The position numbers were made by a program, and so were the translations under genes. Below are positions 40,278-49,722 of a DNA stretch of 64,000 nt, piece after piece. The notes beneath the pieces were generated by a model, which worked only from the letters and a program-made list of their open reading frames with translations, was not told the DNA's origin and searched no databases. Each line of letters begins with the position of its first letter. Positions within the stretch are counted from its first letter, which is position 1. The DNA is from Melanopsichium pennsylvanicum (taxonomy: Eukaryota; Basidiomycota; Ustilaginomycetes; Ustilaginales): positions 310,001 to 374,000 of the forward strand of contig OAPG01000010.1 of assembly GCA_900208305.1 (NCBI GenBank), read 5' to 3'.

Positions 40278-41343
40278 CTTGATTGATCTCTTGCGAACGG
40301 GATGCCAGGGGTTTGTGGGTGATATGAAGAAAAGAGAGCTGTCCCTGAGCCTGGATTTGAGGAGCAGCTTTGCCTTATCTATCTTTTACGGCTCGGACGA
40401 TGGACGGAGTACGACGTTTTTGATGGCGATGAAAAGAGAGGTAGAGCTCACTTTCAGTTTTGAAGGAGGAAGCGGAAGAGGGACAGGCACGTCAATGGTA
40501 GGATGATATGGGAAACGGAAGAAGCAAACGTCGAACGAGGACCGACTAGCATGAAGATTACGGGCGAACTCTATCTCTGTGCCCTCTGAGGCTTGAGCAA
40601 GCGAGCGTGCATGTGAAATGGAGTGCTTCTTATCAACCAAGCTCCATGCCACACTGCAGTGCACAAGCAGCTTTGCAATGCGCTTGACATGCGAGATAGC
40701 AACTTCGAACTCGGCTGCGCTTTGTCAGAAGTCTTTGATCAGGCCAGATCAGGTGGTGAGTCTGGCGGACTGCGAATCTGGTACAGATAGAGACGGGACG
40801 CGGGGTAAGGAATCAGATTGATACAATATGGGAGTGGGAACAAACCAAAATCACCGTTGCTCTGACGCCTGACGAGCGTCGAGGCGATTATCATCCTACG
40901 CCTGAGCGTATGTGTGCAGTGTACAGTTGATCACTGTTACATCACTGCAATGTAGTTTTGACTGTACAGCGTAGGGGTTGGGCAACCTCAGGCGATAACC
41001 CAAGCGCAAGATTACAGTCAAAGTGCAAAAGGATAGTCGGGCCGACTCGATGCAGCCATGTGATCTGCGAGGAGTGCAGCGAATTGAGCGCGAGAAGCTC
41101 AGCTGCGATAAAGATTTGCCCTTGCTTGCTTCCTGTGACCAGGTGACACACTGCCACGGAACAAAAAAGTAGAAGCAACCCTTCTTTTTCTTGTGCTGCA
41201 ATCTGATGAGGGATCAGAATTGACTGCGATTTCCAAACATCCGGGCCAATCACACGTCTCGTGGCGTATCAAAGGCTTGGCAAGGATTTTTTGAGATTGT
41301 TAGACCACCCTTTGAAAGAGTACTTTGCTGGCAACTGGTCAAT

Positions 41344-41805
41344 TGTTAGTGCCCCACCAACCGTAGCCCAAGGAGGGGGCGCTCGGCCCCCCTCCCGATT
41401 AAGCGATCGTCGCGATCGAGCCCCGACCGACCCTCTCCAGATCCATTGCAGAGGAGCGGTTGGCCTAACACGACCCTCCTACCGTCCAACCGCGGCTGGC
41501 CCCTCCGTAAGCTGAATACGGCCGTCGGCAATCTAACATTGTAGCGCCGCAGTGGGAGGTAGTGACCGCAGGGGCCACGGGAGGTGGCCGTAAGCTCTTG
41601 GACCTTACCACCCCGCCCCTGCCTGACATGAGGTTGCCTCCGGACCTCGTCGCATGTATTACTTAGTTAGCTCTATAGCAACGCAGTAGTGTGCTCTGAC
41701 CCCCGACCGCCTGTGTCGCCTACGCCTACAACCTCTCCGTACCCGTAGACCCTATTCCGGCTGTAGCCGCCCCGCGGTACCTAGACCCTACGGCCTTAAC
41801 AATAG
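41344..41805. other. GC/CT-rich island of unknown origin, possible transposon remnant
   Basis: About 460 bp are far richer in C and G than the flanks and have runs such as GGAGGGGGC and GGCCCCCCTCCC that form a hairpin (41372-41395). A second perfect hairpin, GGCCAC/GTGGCC, lies at 41573-41589. The segment TAGACCCTA is repeated (about 41744 and 41781). It starts with TGTTAG and has CTAACA at 41533-41538, the kind of ends seen in LTRs, but I found no matching target-site duplication. No protein frame is recognisable. Confidence 0.35.
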
Positions 41806-42294
41806 TTGTGTTGAAGCTTATTGAATTGATTCTCAATTTTCCTCCTTACACATTATCAACCCTTGTCTAAGATTGTTGCACAATCTTTAGGTATTCCCAA
41901 CACACATAATTGTGATATTGGTAAACCAACATTGTTTAGCTGCCTGCTGCATGCATTGTGAGACATCATTGTACATTGTCATTTGCCACTGTTATAAGGC
42001 CGTGGGTATGACAACAGTGAGACAGTGTCTGAATTAAGATTGCCTGATTGTAGTATTAACCCTTGTGTTGGTGAAAAAATACCCAAATTGCTACTTCCAC
42101 ACACACAAAAAATAATCTCATAATCTTCAATGAATGATTGACTCATTCTGGCTATCGAAACAAAAAGCGGTGAGAGCAGCTCGGATTTCGGAGTAACAGC
42201 GGCCAAAATGACTCGAACCGCTGCCTCGGGTATGATTTGAGTATTTCGGTTTGATTTCGGATTCCGGCCATTTCGGCAATCAAACGCCCTTTTA

Positions 42295-42344
42295 GTACAG
42301 TAAATTTAATTTACAGTAAATAATTCATGGTAAATTTACAGTAC
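42295..42344. repeat. Imperfect inverted repeat of GTACWGTAAATTTA
   Basis: The left arm GTACAGTAAATTTA (42295-42308) pairs with the right arm TAAATTTACAGTAC (42331-42344) with one mismatch. The spacer is 22 bases and holds another TTTACAGTAAAT. It lies 250 bp upstream of the ABC-F start. Confidence 0.65.
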
Positions 42345-42593
42345 ATTTTGTTACACTGCTTTCTTGCTTTCTTTTTGTTTGGTTTCGCTTTTGTCAATGT
42401 GGAGCATGTAGCAACCCAACACCGAAATTTGCTGGACCCTTTGATTGACACATCTGCCCCATTGCCTCTGCACGACATTTGTGATGGACCTTGACAATCC
42501 TCCTCGGCCAGCCATGAGCGTATAAGAACATTCGGAAGAGCAGCCTCCTTGCCAATGCCCCAACAACACGTACAATTACACTCACACATCACG

Positions 42594-45188
42594 ATGCCCG
42601 CCATCGATATCAGTCCCTACCTGGCCAAGATTCCGAAAGCGGTCGTGGACCTTACCAAGGCCCTCAAAACCTATCCGAAACTCGAAGCGGCATTGAGAGC
42701 TCATGCTGAAAATGGTTTGGATAAGGACGAACTGGAAAAGAAGCTGAGACCGGTACTGACAGATGCTGGAGTCGGCAAGAAAGCAGTTTTGGAAATCGTC
42801 GAAGCTTGTTTTGCTGCAAAGACTTATCCGACACTGGTCGAAGCAGCTCCTGCCAAAGAATCATCGTCATTATCCTCTCCGTCCACCAGAGCTTCGACCT
42901 CGGATGCGGCCTTCCCCGTCACCACAAAAAGCAGCAGTGCCGCCACGAATGTCGAGAAAGACTTGACGAAAAGGAATAAAAAAGCGGAGAGGACCTCCAA
43001 GACCATCTCGAAGAAAATCAACGATCCTGACAACGAATTAGCAAATGCGGTCTCATCAAGTCTATTCGTATCCAACGCGGATCCCAAGATACCTCTGATC
43101 ACAGCACTCAGTCAAGAGTCGCGATTCCATCTCGATTGTACAGACACGGGCTCGCTCGAAATCGATTTGAAATATGTCACCCTCACGCTCGTCTCACGCG
43201 ACCTTCTCTCCGATGCCCACTTACGACTAAAGGCAGGCACGCACTATGGTCTCATCGGTCGTAACGGTACGGGGAAAAGCACACTTCTCACTGCTATCGG
43301 GGAAAAGCTGATCCCTGGCTTGCCGAGAGGGATCAAAATCCTGCTCGTTTCTCAATTGACAAACGCTCGTGCTGCCGAAGATGAGCCGGACGCGAGTGTG
43401 CTTGACGTAGTCATAAAGAGCGACGCAGAGAGGAACCAGGCGGTAGAGGAAAGTCAAATGTTGAGCAAGATTCTTGAGAAGGGTATAGAGGACCAAGTTC
43501 GGGATGCCGTATTGCATCTCCGACTGAGGAGAGCAGAGGAGAGATTGAAGAGGGCGCAGAAAACTGCTGTCAAATGGAGTGGCGCTAGAGGTTTGGGTGC
43601 TCGTAAAGATCTTTTGATTGCGGAAAAAGAGTTTCAAACTGCTCAGGATCAAGTCACTTGCCCACCTTTGATCGATTCATCGGATCCAGCCGTGTGGTCC
43701 ACCGAAGCTGCACGACTTTTGCTCGAATCCCAATCGCTTCTAGACCAAGTGGATGCCAAATCAACAGAAGCTAGAGCGCAAAAGATCCTTCACGGTCTAG
43801 GCTTTAGCAACGAGCGTATCAATGCTCCTTACTCTGCTCTGTCGGGAGGTTGGAGATCCAGAGCCTCACTCGCAAGTGCGTTGTTGCAACCCGCACATAT
43901 CCTCTTACTAGACGAACCGGTCAATTACCTCGATCTACCTTCTGTCCTCTTTGTTCAGAACTTCATTTCTTCCATCAACCATACCGTCGTCACCGTCAGT
44001 CACGATCGAGAATTCCTAGACTGTGTTAGCGAATCCTTGATCATCCTTCGCAAAACATCTCTCTCGTACTTTGATGGGAACCTCACCACCTACGAACGAG
44101 AATCGCGTCAAGAACGACTGCACAAGCTTCGTCAACAGGAAGTGTTGGATAAGAAAAAGGCAGCCGTACAAAAATCAATCAATGATGCAGCCAAAGGTGC
44201 CAGAAAAAGCGGAGATGATAACAAGATGAGGATGGTCAAATCTCGACAAAAGAAACTCGACGATAGGTGGGGATTGGAAGTGAATAATAAGGGGCATCGG
44301 TTTAAATTGAATAGAGATTTGGGGGGATATCATCTGACCAGTAGAGGTGGAGTCGAGATTGAAGAGCTTGATGAACGGATTCGATTTTCGTTTGCGGATC
44401 CGGAGACATTGAGGTTCCCAGGCAATCTTGTGCATTTGGATAACGTTTCGGTTCGCTATCCGGGAAGTGCAAAGGATACAATCAGTGGGGCCGGACTGAC
44501 GGTCGGGCCGGGTGAAAGGGTGGGCATTGTAGGTCCGAATGGTCATGGTAAGACGACGCTTCTCAACACTATAGTAGGTGTTCTCACTTCAAACAAGGGC
44601 ACGGTAGAACGCCATCCAAGGGCAACCATTGGAATCTATAAACAGCACACTCTGGAACTGCTCTCCACTCTCAAAACTACCGCTTTGTCGCACTTTACCG
44701 AAATGTTCCCAGACGCAAGCGAGGCACATGCACGCTCTTTTCTCGGTCAACTCGGACTCAAAGGTAGAACAGCGGATACCATCCCACTCTCCGGTCTCAG
44801 TGGTGGTCAACTTGTCCGTTTGGGCTTAGCAGAGGTCATGTGGCCAAGCCCAGATTTGGTTATCCTCGACGAAGTAACAACACACTTGGATGCAGATACA
44901 ATCGATGCATTGGTGGATGCATTGAGAGAATATGCCGGTGCAGTGCTGTTGGTGTCTCACGATAGGTACGCGGTAAAGAGAATCATCGAGCTGGCACCCG
45001 ATCCTGCAGCTGATGAGGATGCAGAAGCGCAAGATGATTTGGATGATGGCGTACCAACTGCGACCACCGGGTCATCGCCAAAGCAACCAGGTAGGACTTA
45101 TCTCCTAGAAGACGGAAGATTGAAGTTGTTGCACGGTGGCATGGATCAGTATACACAGTTGGTGATGAAACGACTAGACGCCGTTTGA
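42594..45188 (+). CDS. ABC-F family ATPase, divergent Gcn20-like
   Basis: An 864-residue soluble protein with two ABC domains and no membrane helices, the ABC-F layout of translation and ribosome-associated ATPases (Gcn20, Arb1, New1). Domain 1 has Walker A GRNGTGKST (222-230), signature LSGGWRSR and Walker B LLLDEPVNYLD with SHDRE. Domain 2 has Walker A GPNGHGKTT, signature LSGGQLVRLGL and Walker B VILDEVTTHLD, where the normal DEP is DEV (about 44865-44876), then SHDRY. A charged helical linker of about 90 residues joins them. The N-terminal 180 residues (helical, then Ser-rich, then Lys-rich) resemble the Gcn20 N-terminal plan only in size. A role in translation control is inferred. Start is uncertain between 42594 and an in-frame ATG at 42555. 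Confidence 0.82.
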   Translation: MPAIDISPYLAKIPKAVVDLTKALKTYPKLEAALRAHAENGLDKDELEKKLRPVLTDAGVGKKAVLEIVEACFAAKTYPTLVEAAPAKESSSLSSPSTRASTSDAAFPVTTKSSSAATNVEKDLTKRNKKAERTSKTISKKINDPDNELANAVSSSLFVSNADPKIPLITALSQESRFHLDCTDTGSLEIDLKYVTLTLVSRDLLSDAHLRLKAGTHYGLIGRNGTGKSTLLTAIGEKLIPGLPRGIKILLVSQLTNARAAEDEPDASVLDVVIKSDAERNQAVEESQMLSKILEKGIEDQVRDAVLHLRLRRAEERLKRAQKTAVKWSGARGLGARKDLLIAEKEFQTAQDQVTCPPLIDSSDPAVWSTEAARLLLESQSLLDQVDAKSTEARAQKILHGLGFSNERINAPYSALSGGWRSRASLASALLQPAHILLLDEPVNYLDLPSVLFVQNFISSINHTVVTVSHDREFLDCVSESLIILRKTSLSYFDGNLTTYERESRQERLHKLRQQEVLDKKKAAVQKSINDAAKGARKSGDDNKMRMVKSRQKKLDDRWGLEVNNKGHRFKLNRDLGGYHLTSRGGVEIEELDERIRFSFADPETLRFPGNLVHLDNVSVRYPGSAKDTISGAGLTVGPGERVGIVGPNGHGKTTLLNTIVGVLTSNKGTVERHPRATIGIYKQHTLELLSTLKTTALSHFTEMFPDASEAHARSFLGQLGLKGRTADTIPLSGLSGGQLVRLGLAEVMWPSPDLVILDEVTTHLDADTIDALVDALREYAGAVLLVSHDRYAVKRIIELAPDPAADEDAEAQDDLDDGVPTATTGSSPKQPGRTYLLEDGRLKLLHGGMDQYTQLVMKRLDAV

Positions 45189-45363
45189 GGTGTGCTTTGA
45201 TCATCACGAAATGCTCAGACGCGAAAGCGTCTGTCCTTTCTTGTGGGTTGTTTGGTGAACGAATTTATTTGCTTTCATGTTGAATTCTGCCATCCTATAG
45301 TACTTTACATGGAAAGAATACATGTGTTGGCCAGACGAGAACACGCCGAGAAGAATTGAGGCT

Positions 45364-47124
45364 TCAATAGAGTATGGCCGGTCTCTTGTTGACGTACTTC
45401 ATCACCACATTTGGCACCATCTCTCGCAGCGTCTTTTCGTACTGCACTGGGTCCTCGCGCAATTGCCGCAACTCAATGGTGTCGAGCGAAAAGCATCTCT
45501 GCGGCTCTTTTACCTTGTAGGCTGGATCTTCTTCCATCTGTTCAAGGTGTGGCCAAGCGGGAGCAATGTCTCTTTCTTGTTGCAAAGGGAAGAATTCGGC
45601 CGATCGCATGTGATGGATTACAGGCTCCAGCCGATGCAATGCCCATTCACGTGCCTCGTACAGCGATAAGCCATCCCTGAGTCGATTGCGCATCGCGAGG
45701 ATCTTGACGAGCCTCATGGCGCCCGGCAGCCATCCTGTCATGACCAGTCGGCGCAGCTTGGGGACAGGAAACTCGACTTCGCGCAACCCCTGAGCATCCT
45801 CTGTCGCTCGGGGTAGCAGGAGGAGGACGACGATATCAGGGTTCGCCGAAACGTTCAAATGAAGCTCTTCAAGGTGCTGCAGGCCGCGCATCGCCATCAC
45901 CCAATCATTTCGGACGGATTGACGATCGTAAAGCTTCATATCAATTTTCTCGAGCAAGGGGCTAGTTTCGAGAATCCGACCAAACTCCTTCGACCAAAAC
46001 TCGTGGTCGTTGTCCTTTCCAAGCTCCAATCGGAGGAGTTGTCGCAGCTGAGGGAATGTAAAATGAAGGTTCTGGTCAAGACGGTAGGCCTCTAACTTGA
46101 CCAGCTTTGAGAAGGTCAATCGAATCGGCAGTGTTCGCTCGTAGGGTCGATGAATCTTTTGACGCTCGGCTTCTCGTGCTAAGATTCCGCTCGAAGGCCA
46201 ATGAGGGCCGATTCGCCATTCCTCTAAACTGTCAACGATTCGTGACCAGGGTTCCTCATGTTGAACTTCAATTGGCGTCGGTTCAGGTCGCAGAGTGCCC
46301 AATATGTAAGGGTTATAGCTGTCGAGGACGCGGATGCAGCAAAGATGTTTCGCCAAGCCTGGGTGCTTTTTCTTGTCGCCACCAGTGAAGTGTTCCAGCA
46401 GAAATGTTTCGTTGACGTCTTGGGGCGAGTCTTTGACGACCTGACACTTCAATTTGAATTGAAAAGTCCCGTCACTTTGGATAGGGATAAGGCCAACATA
46501 CTTGACATTCAGCGTTGTAAGGTTAGGGCAGTAGCGATAGAGGAGACTGTAACATCTTTCCTGATCAAGTGCTGGTAGCTCGATTGAGACCAGGCTTTGT
46601 GCTGATTGCCTGAGTATTGACAGCACTGGTTGAAGGAGTTGTTCGGGAAAGGGACCCCCAATTTGGACCCTCTTCAGTGAATGGCCGGACCTTTGAGCGC
46701 ATATCTGGATGTGACTCAGCCATTTGACGGCTTGTTTCTTCGTCAAAGAAGTGGCTGTCTTTGGGCCTTGTTTGATGTTGATCACCAGTTCGGCCCAGAG
46801 ACATGGTGTCAGAATGACGTCGCGCCACGTTGTGCAAGTTTGACTCATGGTGAGTCGGTCGCCGACCTCGAGGAATTGAGCCAGTCTGACCAGGAGCTCG
46901 TTTGGAAGACGATTGATGTAGCAGGGAATCAAAAAGTTGAGCTTGAAGCGCTGAACCTTGAGTTTCTCCAACCACATCTGCTTGACCGCATAGCTGAGCT
47001 GGGTTGCGAGACGACCAGCTGTGTCGAGGCAGGCGCTAGCTTGTGCATAACGCCGCTCTTCTATCAGCACCACTGCGGTGCGATAATGCAGAGTAATGTC
47101 ATCTGAATCAAGTTTGAGGGACAT
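45364..47124 (-). CDS. TPR/F-box protein, tandem copy with truncated or decayed 5' end
   Basis: 586 residues from the first ATG at 47124. An F-box lies at 70-105 (INRLPNELLVRLAQFLEV ... CTTWRDVIL), followed by a leucine-rich-like region with strands such as LTTLNVKYVGL, LEELHLNVS and LRRLVMTGW. It is a clear paralog of the next gene (47806-49722): LRLTFSKLVKL.. and the C-terminal blocks align along the whole length. Similarity to the paralog's TPR repeats continues about 35 codons upstream of the ATG (KLLWVTSNTYHCSDL against KNLLWARSHAYSHKG) but there is no ATG there and a stop lies at 47293-47295. The N-terminal TPR part is therefore missing, frameshifted or in an exon I cannot see. Layout TPR-F-box-LRR recalls Pof3/Dia2, SCF receptors acting in genome stability. 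Function inferred. Confidence 0.7.
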   Translation of the reverse strand: MSLKLDSDDITLHYRTAVVLIEERRYAQASACLDTAGRLATQLSYAVKQMWLEKLKVQRFKLNFLIPCYINRLPNELLVRLAQFLEVGDRLTMSQTCTTWRDVILTPCLWAELVINIKQGPKTATSLTKKQAVKWLSHIQICAQRSGHSLKRVQIGGPFPEQLLQPVLSILRQSAQSLVSIELPALDQERCYSLLYRYCPNLTTLNVKYVGLIPIQSDGTFQFKLKCQVVKDSPQDVNETFLLEHFTGGDKKKHPGLAKHLCCIRVLDSYNPYILGTLRPEPTPIEVQHEEPWSRIVDSLEEWRIGPHWPSSGILAREAERQKIHRPYERTLPIRLTFSKLVKLEAYRLDQNLHFTFPQLRQLLRLELGKDNDHEFWSKEFGRILETSPLLEKIDMKLYDRQSVRNDWVMAMRGLQHLEELHLNVSANPDIVVLLLLPRATEDAQGLREVEFPVPKLRRLVMTGWLPGAMRLVKILAMRNRLRDGLSLYEAREWALHRLEPVIHHMRSAEFFPLQQERDIAPAWPHLEQMEEDPAYKVKEPQRCFSLDTIELRQLREDPVQYEKTLREMVPNVVMKYVNKRPAILY

Positions 47125-47805
47125 TCTGTCTTTTTGAAGTGCCTGTCGAGAAAGGTCTGAGCAGTGGTATGTGTTGGATGTCACCCACAACAGTTTCTTG
47201 TAGCGCTTTTGAAGCTTCCTCGAAGCGGATGTTGCATCCTCCGGACAAAGGCTTCGAGGTCGGACCGACAAGCTCGTCGAGTCCCTTAGTTCTCAGCGCA
47301 GGTGAACTTGTCAACAAGCAGAGTGTGCTATTCGGACGCCTGACCAGGTACCTGTCTTGTACCGTTGTTTGATGCGCCAAGACGATGATCATCCGTGTCT
47401 AAAAGACGAACGCTGTCTCGCTGGCCCTGCATCGTGTCACCGAGATGAAAGCAAATGCCCGATAAAGAGTGTGAGGCGCAGATCCTCGTCGCCGCTCGCG
47501 CATGGAAGATTGCTAGAGTCGCTAGAAATGAAGACAAAAGCGTTGAGCGCTCAGAGGCGTCGATGTGTGTGCTCAACACAATGCCTTTGGCGCGTCGCGC
47601 TGACCTCATTTGCGCAGATGCTGTGTCATCTTCAAGCAGGAGCCCTCGTGGGACATCCCCTTGAATGCTCGGATGATTAACCAACCTCGATCTTTTGTGA
47701 AATGGACACGAACAAAGGATGCTGCCGTCCATACTCACGGTCGAATGCAATTGAATCAAGTGAGTTAAGCGGTCACCAGTCTTGTCGCAGTCTCAGCATA
47801 TCGAG
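47125..47805. other. Gap between tandem F-box genes
   Basis: 681 bp. Its left part still holds sequence related to the TPR-coding region of the right-hand paralog (see previous gene). The rest shows no convincing gene. Confidence 0.45.
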
Positions 47806-49722
47806 CTACAATGCATCAAATTCAAAGAGCAGTTCAGGTACCAAAGAGCGCAGGACCTGTTCGACATTGGTGGGAATGTGGTCAATGCCTATCAAGGCAA
47901 TGGATTGCAACGGACAGATGTCGATATCGTTTCCAAGACGCGGTCCGGACCTCTTCTTGGGCGGCTTCGGAGCTTCCTTGGAAGCCGAGCCTCGTTGAAA
48001 AGGAGTGACCACGGACTGGGTTGCGCTGCCACTGACAAGCTTTTCCGTAGCGATATGTCTTGCTTCCGTCAGATTGGTTCCAGTTCGCAATTGCTCGCGG
48101 ACCAGAAGAGCGAAAGCTAGATTGGCGGAATCAAGGTTTCTTCCACGAAGAATCAGCCGCTGCAGCCTAGGTAGCGGAAAGTTGACTTCGATCCGACCAG
48201 CTTCGTCTCCCTTGTTTCCAGGCAGCAAGACACCAATGATAAAGTCCGGGACCTCCGAGGCCTCCAATTCGAGAGTTTCGAGAGCCTGCAGGCTTCGTAT
48301 GGCGCTTTGCAAGTCGCGCGTACCTCGTTCGATTGGTTCAATGTTTATTGTGAGCCTGCACAGCATTGGACTCGTGCGCAGGATCCTAGCGTACTCTTCT
48401 GCCGAGCGGTTGACAGAGGCGTAGGCGCAACTTATTTCTAGCTCAAGGAGCTTTGGAAATGTGAATATGAAAGCAGCGTCGAAGCGATATCGTGTCAACT
48501 TCACAAGCTTCGACAAGGTCAGCCTAATGCTTCGAAAGGGACGTTGAGAGCGAGGTAGTAGAAGCGGATACTCCCATTCCTCCAGACTGTCGGCCAAAGT
48601 TTGCAAGTACACCTGGTCCTGCGAGCTAGAATCCTGACCTACGCCGATCATGAAGGGGTCATGCCCTTTCGAGATACGCAATGTGCGGAGATGTTGGTTC
48701 CAATCCAGGTCCAGCGTTCCCCAGACAGTGAGAGATTCCAGCGCAAAGGGTTCAACTTCTGCTTCTCTATCAGGTGGTGGGCTGAAACAGGTATCCTGCA
48801 CAGAAAGCCCCTGGATCGTGATATCCTTGCATCCAAATATTTGATGAAGTACTATGGACTTGAGTCTGGGGCAGTATCGGTAGAGAAGATCGTAGCAGCG
48901 GCTGAGCTGACCGCTCGGAATATGAATATGTTCGAGGCTTCGCGAGGAAGCTCGTAGGATGGAGCACACTCTCTCGAGCAGTGCGTCGGGGAAGTTCGCT
49001 GGGAAGTCAACGCTCTCGAGAGCATTATTGGCCCTTTCAGAGCACATTCGAATGTAGTTGAGCCACTCTAATGCCTTCGCCTCTGCTAGGCGCTTTCCTT
49101 TCATCACAATAGTCAAGGACGTCCACAAACTGGGTGCCGAGATCAAGATGCGACGCAAGTTACTGCAGCTTTGAGACATAGCAGAGCGACCCTTAGTGTC
49201 AAGATGACTGGCGATCTCGACTAAAATTTCGTTTGGAAGGTTAAGGAAAGTGATCGAAGAAGATGATGTGAGCCTCTTGCGTTGCTTCTCGATCTTGCGC
49301 ATCAGCGAGAATTTGACCGTTGCTTCGAGTTTGTCCGCAAGATTGGATGCTTTTTCAAGGCAAGTGTTTGCCTGCGATAGATGTTGCGCCTTGATGAGCA
49401 GCACGGCAGTGCGAATATATGAAATCGGGTCTTCAGGGTCGAGTTTGAGCGCCGTCTTAGCATCCTTGAGTGCCAGCTCCTTGAGGCCTTTGTGGCTGTA
49501 GGCGTGCGATCGAGCCCAGAGTAGGTTCTTTCGCGATTTTGTGAGAGTCTTGCCGAGATTTGTGGGTTTCGTTTTCAGAGCATCAGAGACCACGGCGATG
49601 AGCTCTTCGTAGTCATAGGTGTCCAAGGCGATGGCCACCTCCTTCTCTGCCGCTACTAGCTGTGCTTCGAGCGAGTTGAGCGCTGCTGGAGACAGAGGTG
49701 CCTTCTTCGGGGTCAGCATCAT
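47806..49722 (-). CDS. TPR/F-box/LRR-like protein, Pof3/Dia2 type
   Basis: A 638-residue protein starting at the ATG 49722 (a second ATG follows directly at 49719). Residues 20-135 form TPR-like helices (LLWARSHAYSHKGLKELALKDAKTALKLDPED is the clearest repeat). The F-box is at 159-195 (LNLPNEILVEIASHLD ... CSNLRRIL), with a leucine-rich-like region to about 560. The last 80 residues include a Lys/Pro-rich patch (APKPPKKRSGPR) and a hydrophobic end. The order TPR, F-box, LRR is that of fission-yeast Pof3 and budding-yeast Dia2, which recruit substrates to SCF ubiquitin ligase during replication stress. I infer only the SCF role. It is the intact member of a tandem pair with the gene at 45364-47124. 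Confidence 0.78.
   Translation of the reverse strand: MMLTPKKAPLSPAALNSLEAQLVAAEKEVAIALDTYDYEELIAVVSDALKTKPTNLGKTLTKSRKNLLWARSHAYSHKGLKELALKDAKTALKLDPEDPISYIRTAVLLIKAQHLSQANTCLEKASNLADKLEATVKFSLMRKIEKQRKRLTSSSSITFLNLPNEILVEIASHLDTKGRSAMSQSCSNLRRILISAPSLWTSLTIVMKGKRLAEAKALEWLNYIRMCSERANNALESVDFPANFPDALLERVCSILRASSRSLEHIHIPSGQLSRCYDLLYRYCPRLKSIVLHQIFGCKDITIQGLSVQDTCFSPPPDREAEVEPFALESLTVWGTLDLDWNQHLRTLRISKGHDPFMIGVGQDSSSQDQVYLQTLADSLEEWEYPLLLPRSQRPFRSIRLTLSKLVKLTRYRFDAAFIFTFPKLLELEISCAYASVNRSAEEYARILRTSPMLCRLTINIEPIERGTRDLQSAIRSLQALETLELEASEVPDFIIGVLLPGNKGDEAGRIEVNFPLPRLQRLILRGRNLDSANLAFALLVREQLRTGTNLTEARHIATEKLVSGSATQSVVTPFQRGSASKEAPKPPKKRSGPRLGNDIDICPLQSIALIGIDHIPTNVEQVLRSLVPELLFEFDAL

Larger units (their letters stand above)
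40278..42593. other. Gene-free region with a GC-rich island and AT-rich palindromic DNA
   Basis: 2.3 kb upstream of both the leftward permease and the rightward ABC-F gene. It contains the island at 41344-41805 and an inverted repeat at 42295-42344, listed separately. No gene is seen. Confidence 0.5.

Noticed and set aside
41344..41538. Solo LTR from TGTTAG to CTAACA
   Set aside because: The flanking five bases do not match as a target-site duplication, so the boundaries are not supported; kept only as an unexplained island.
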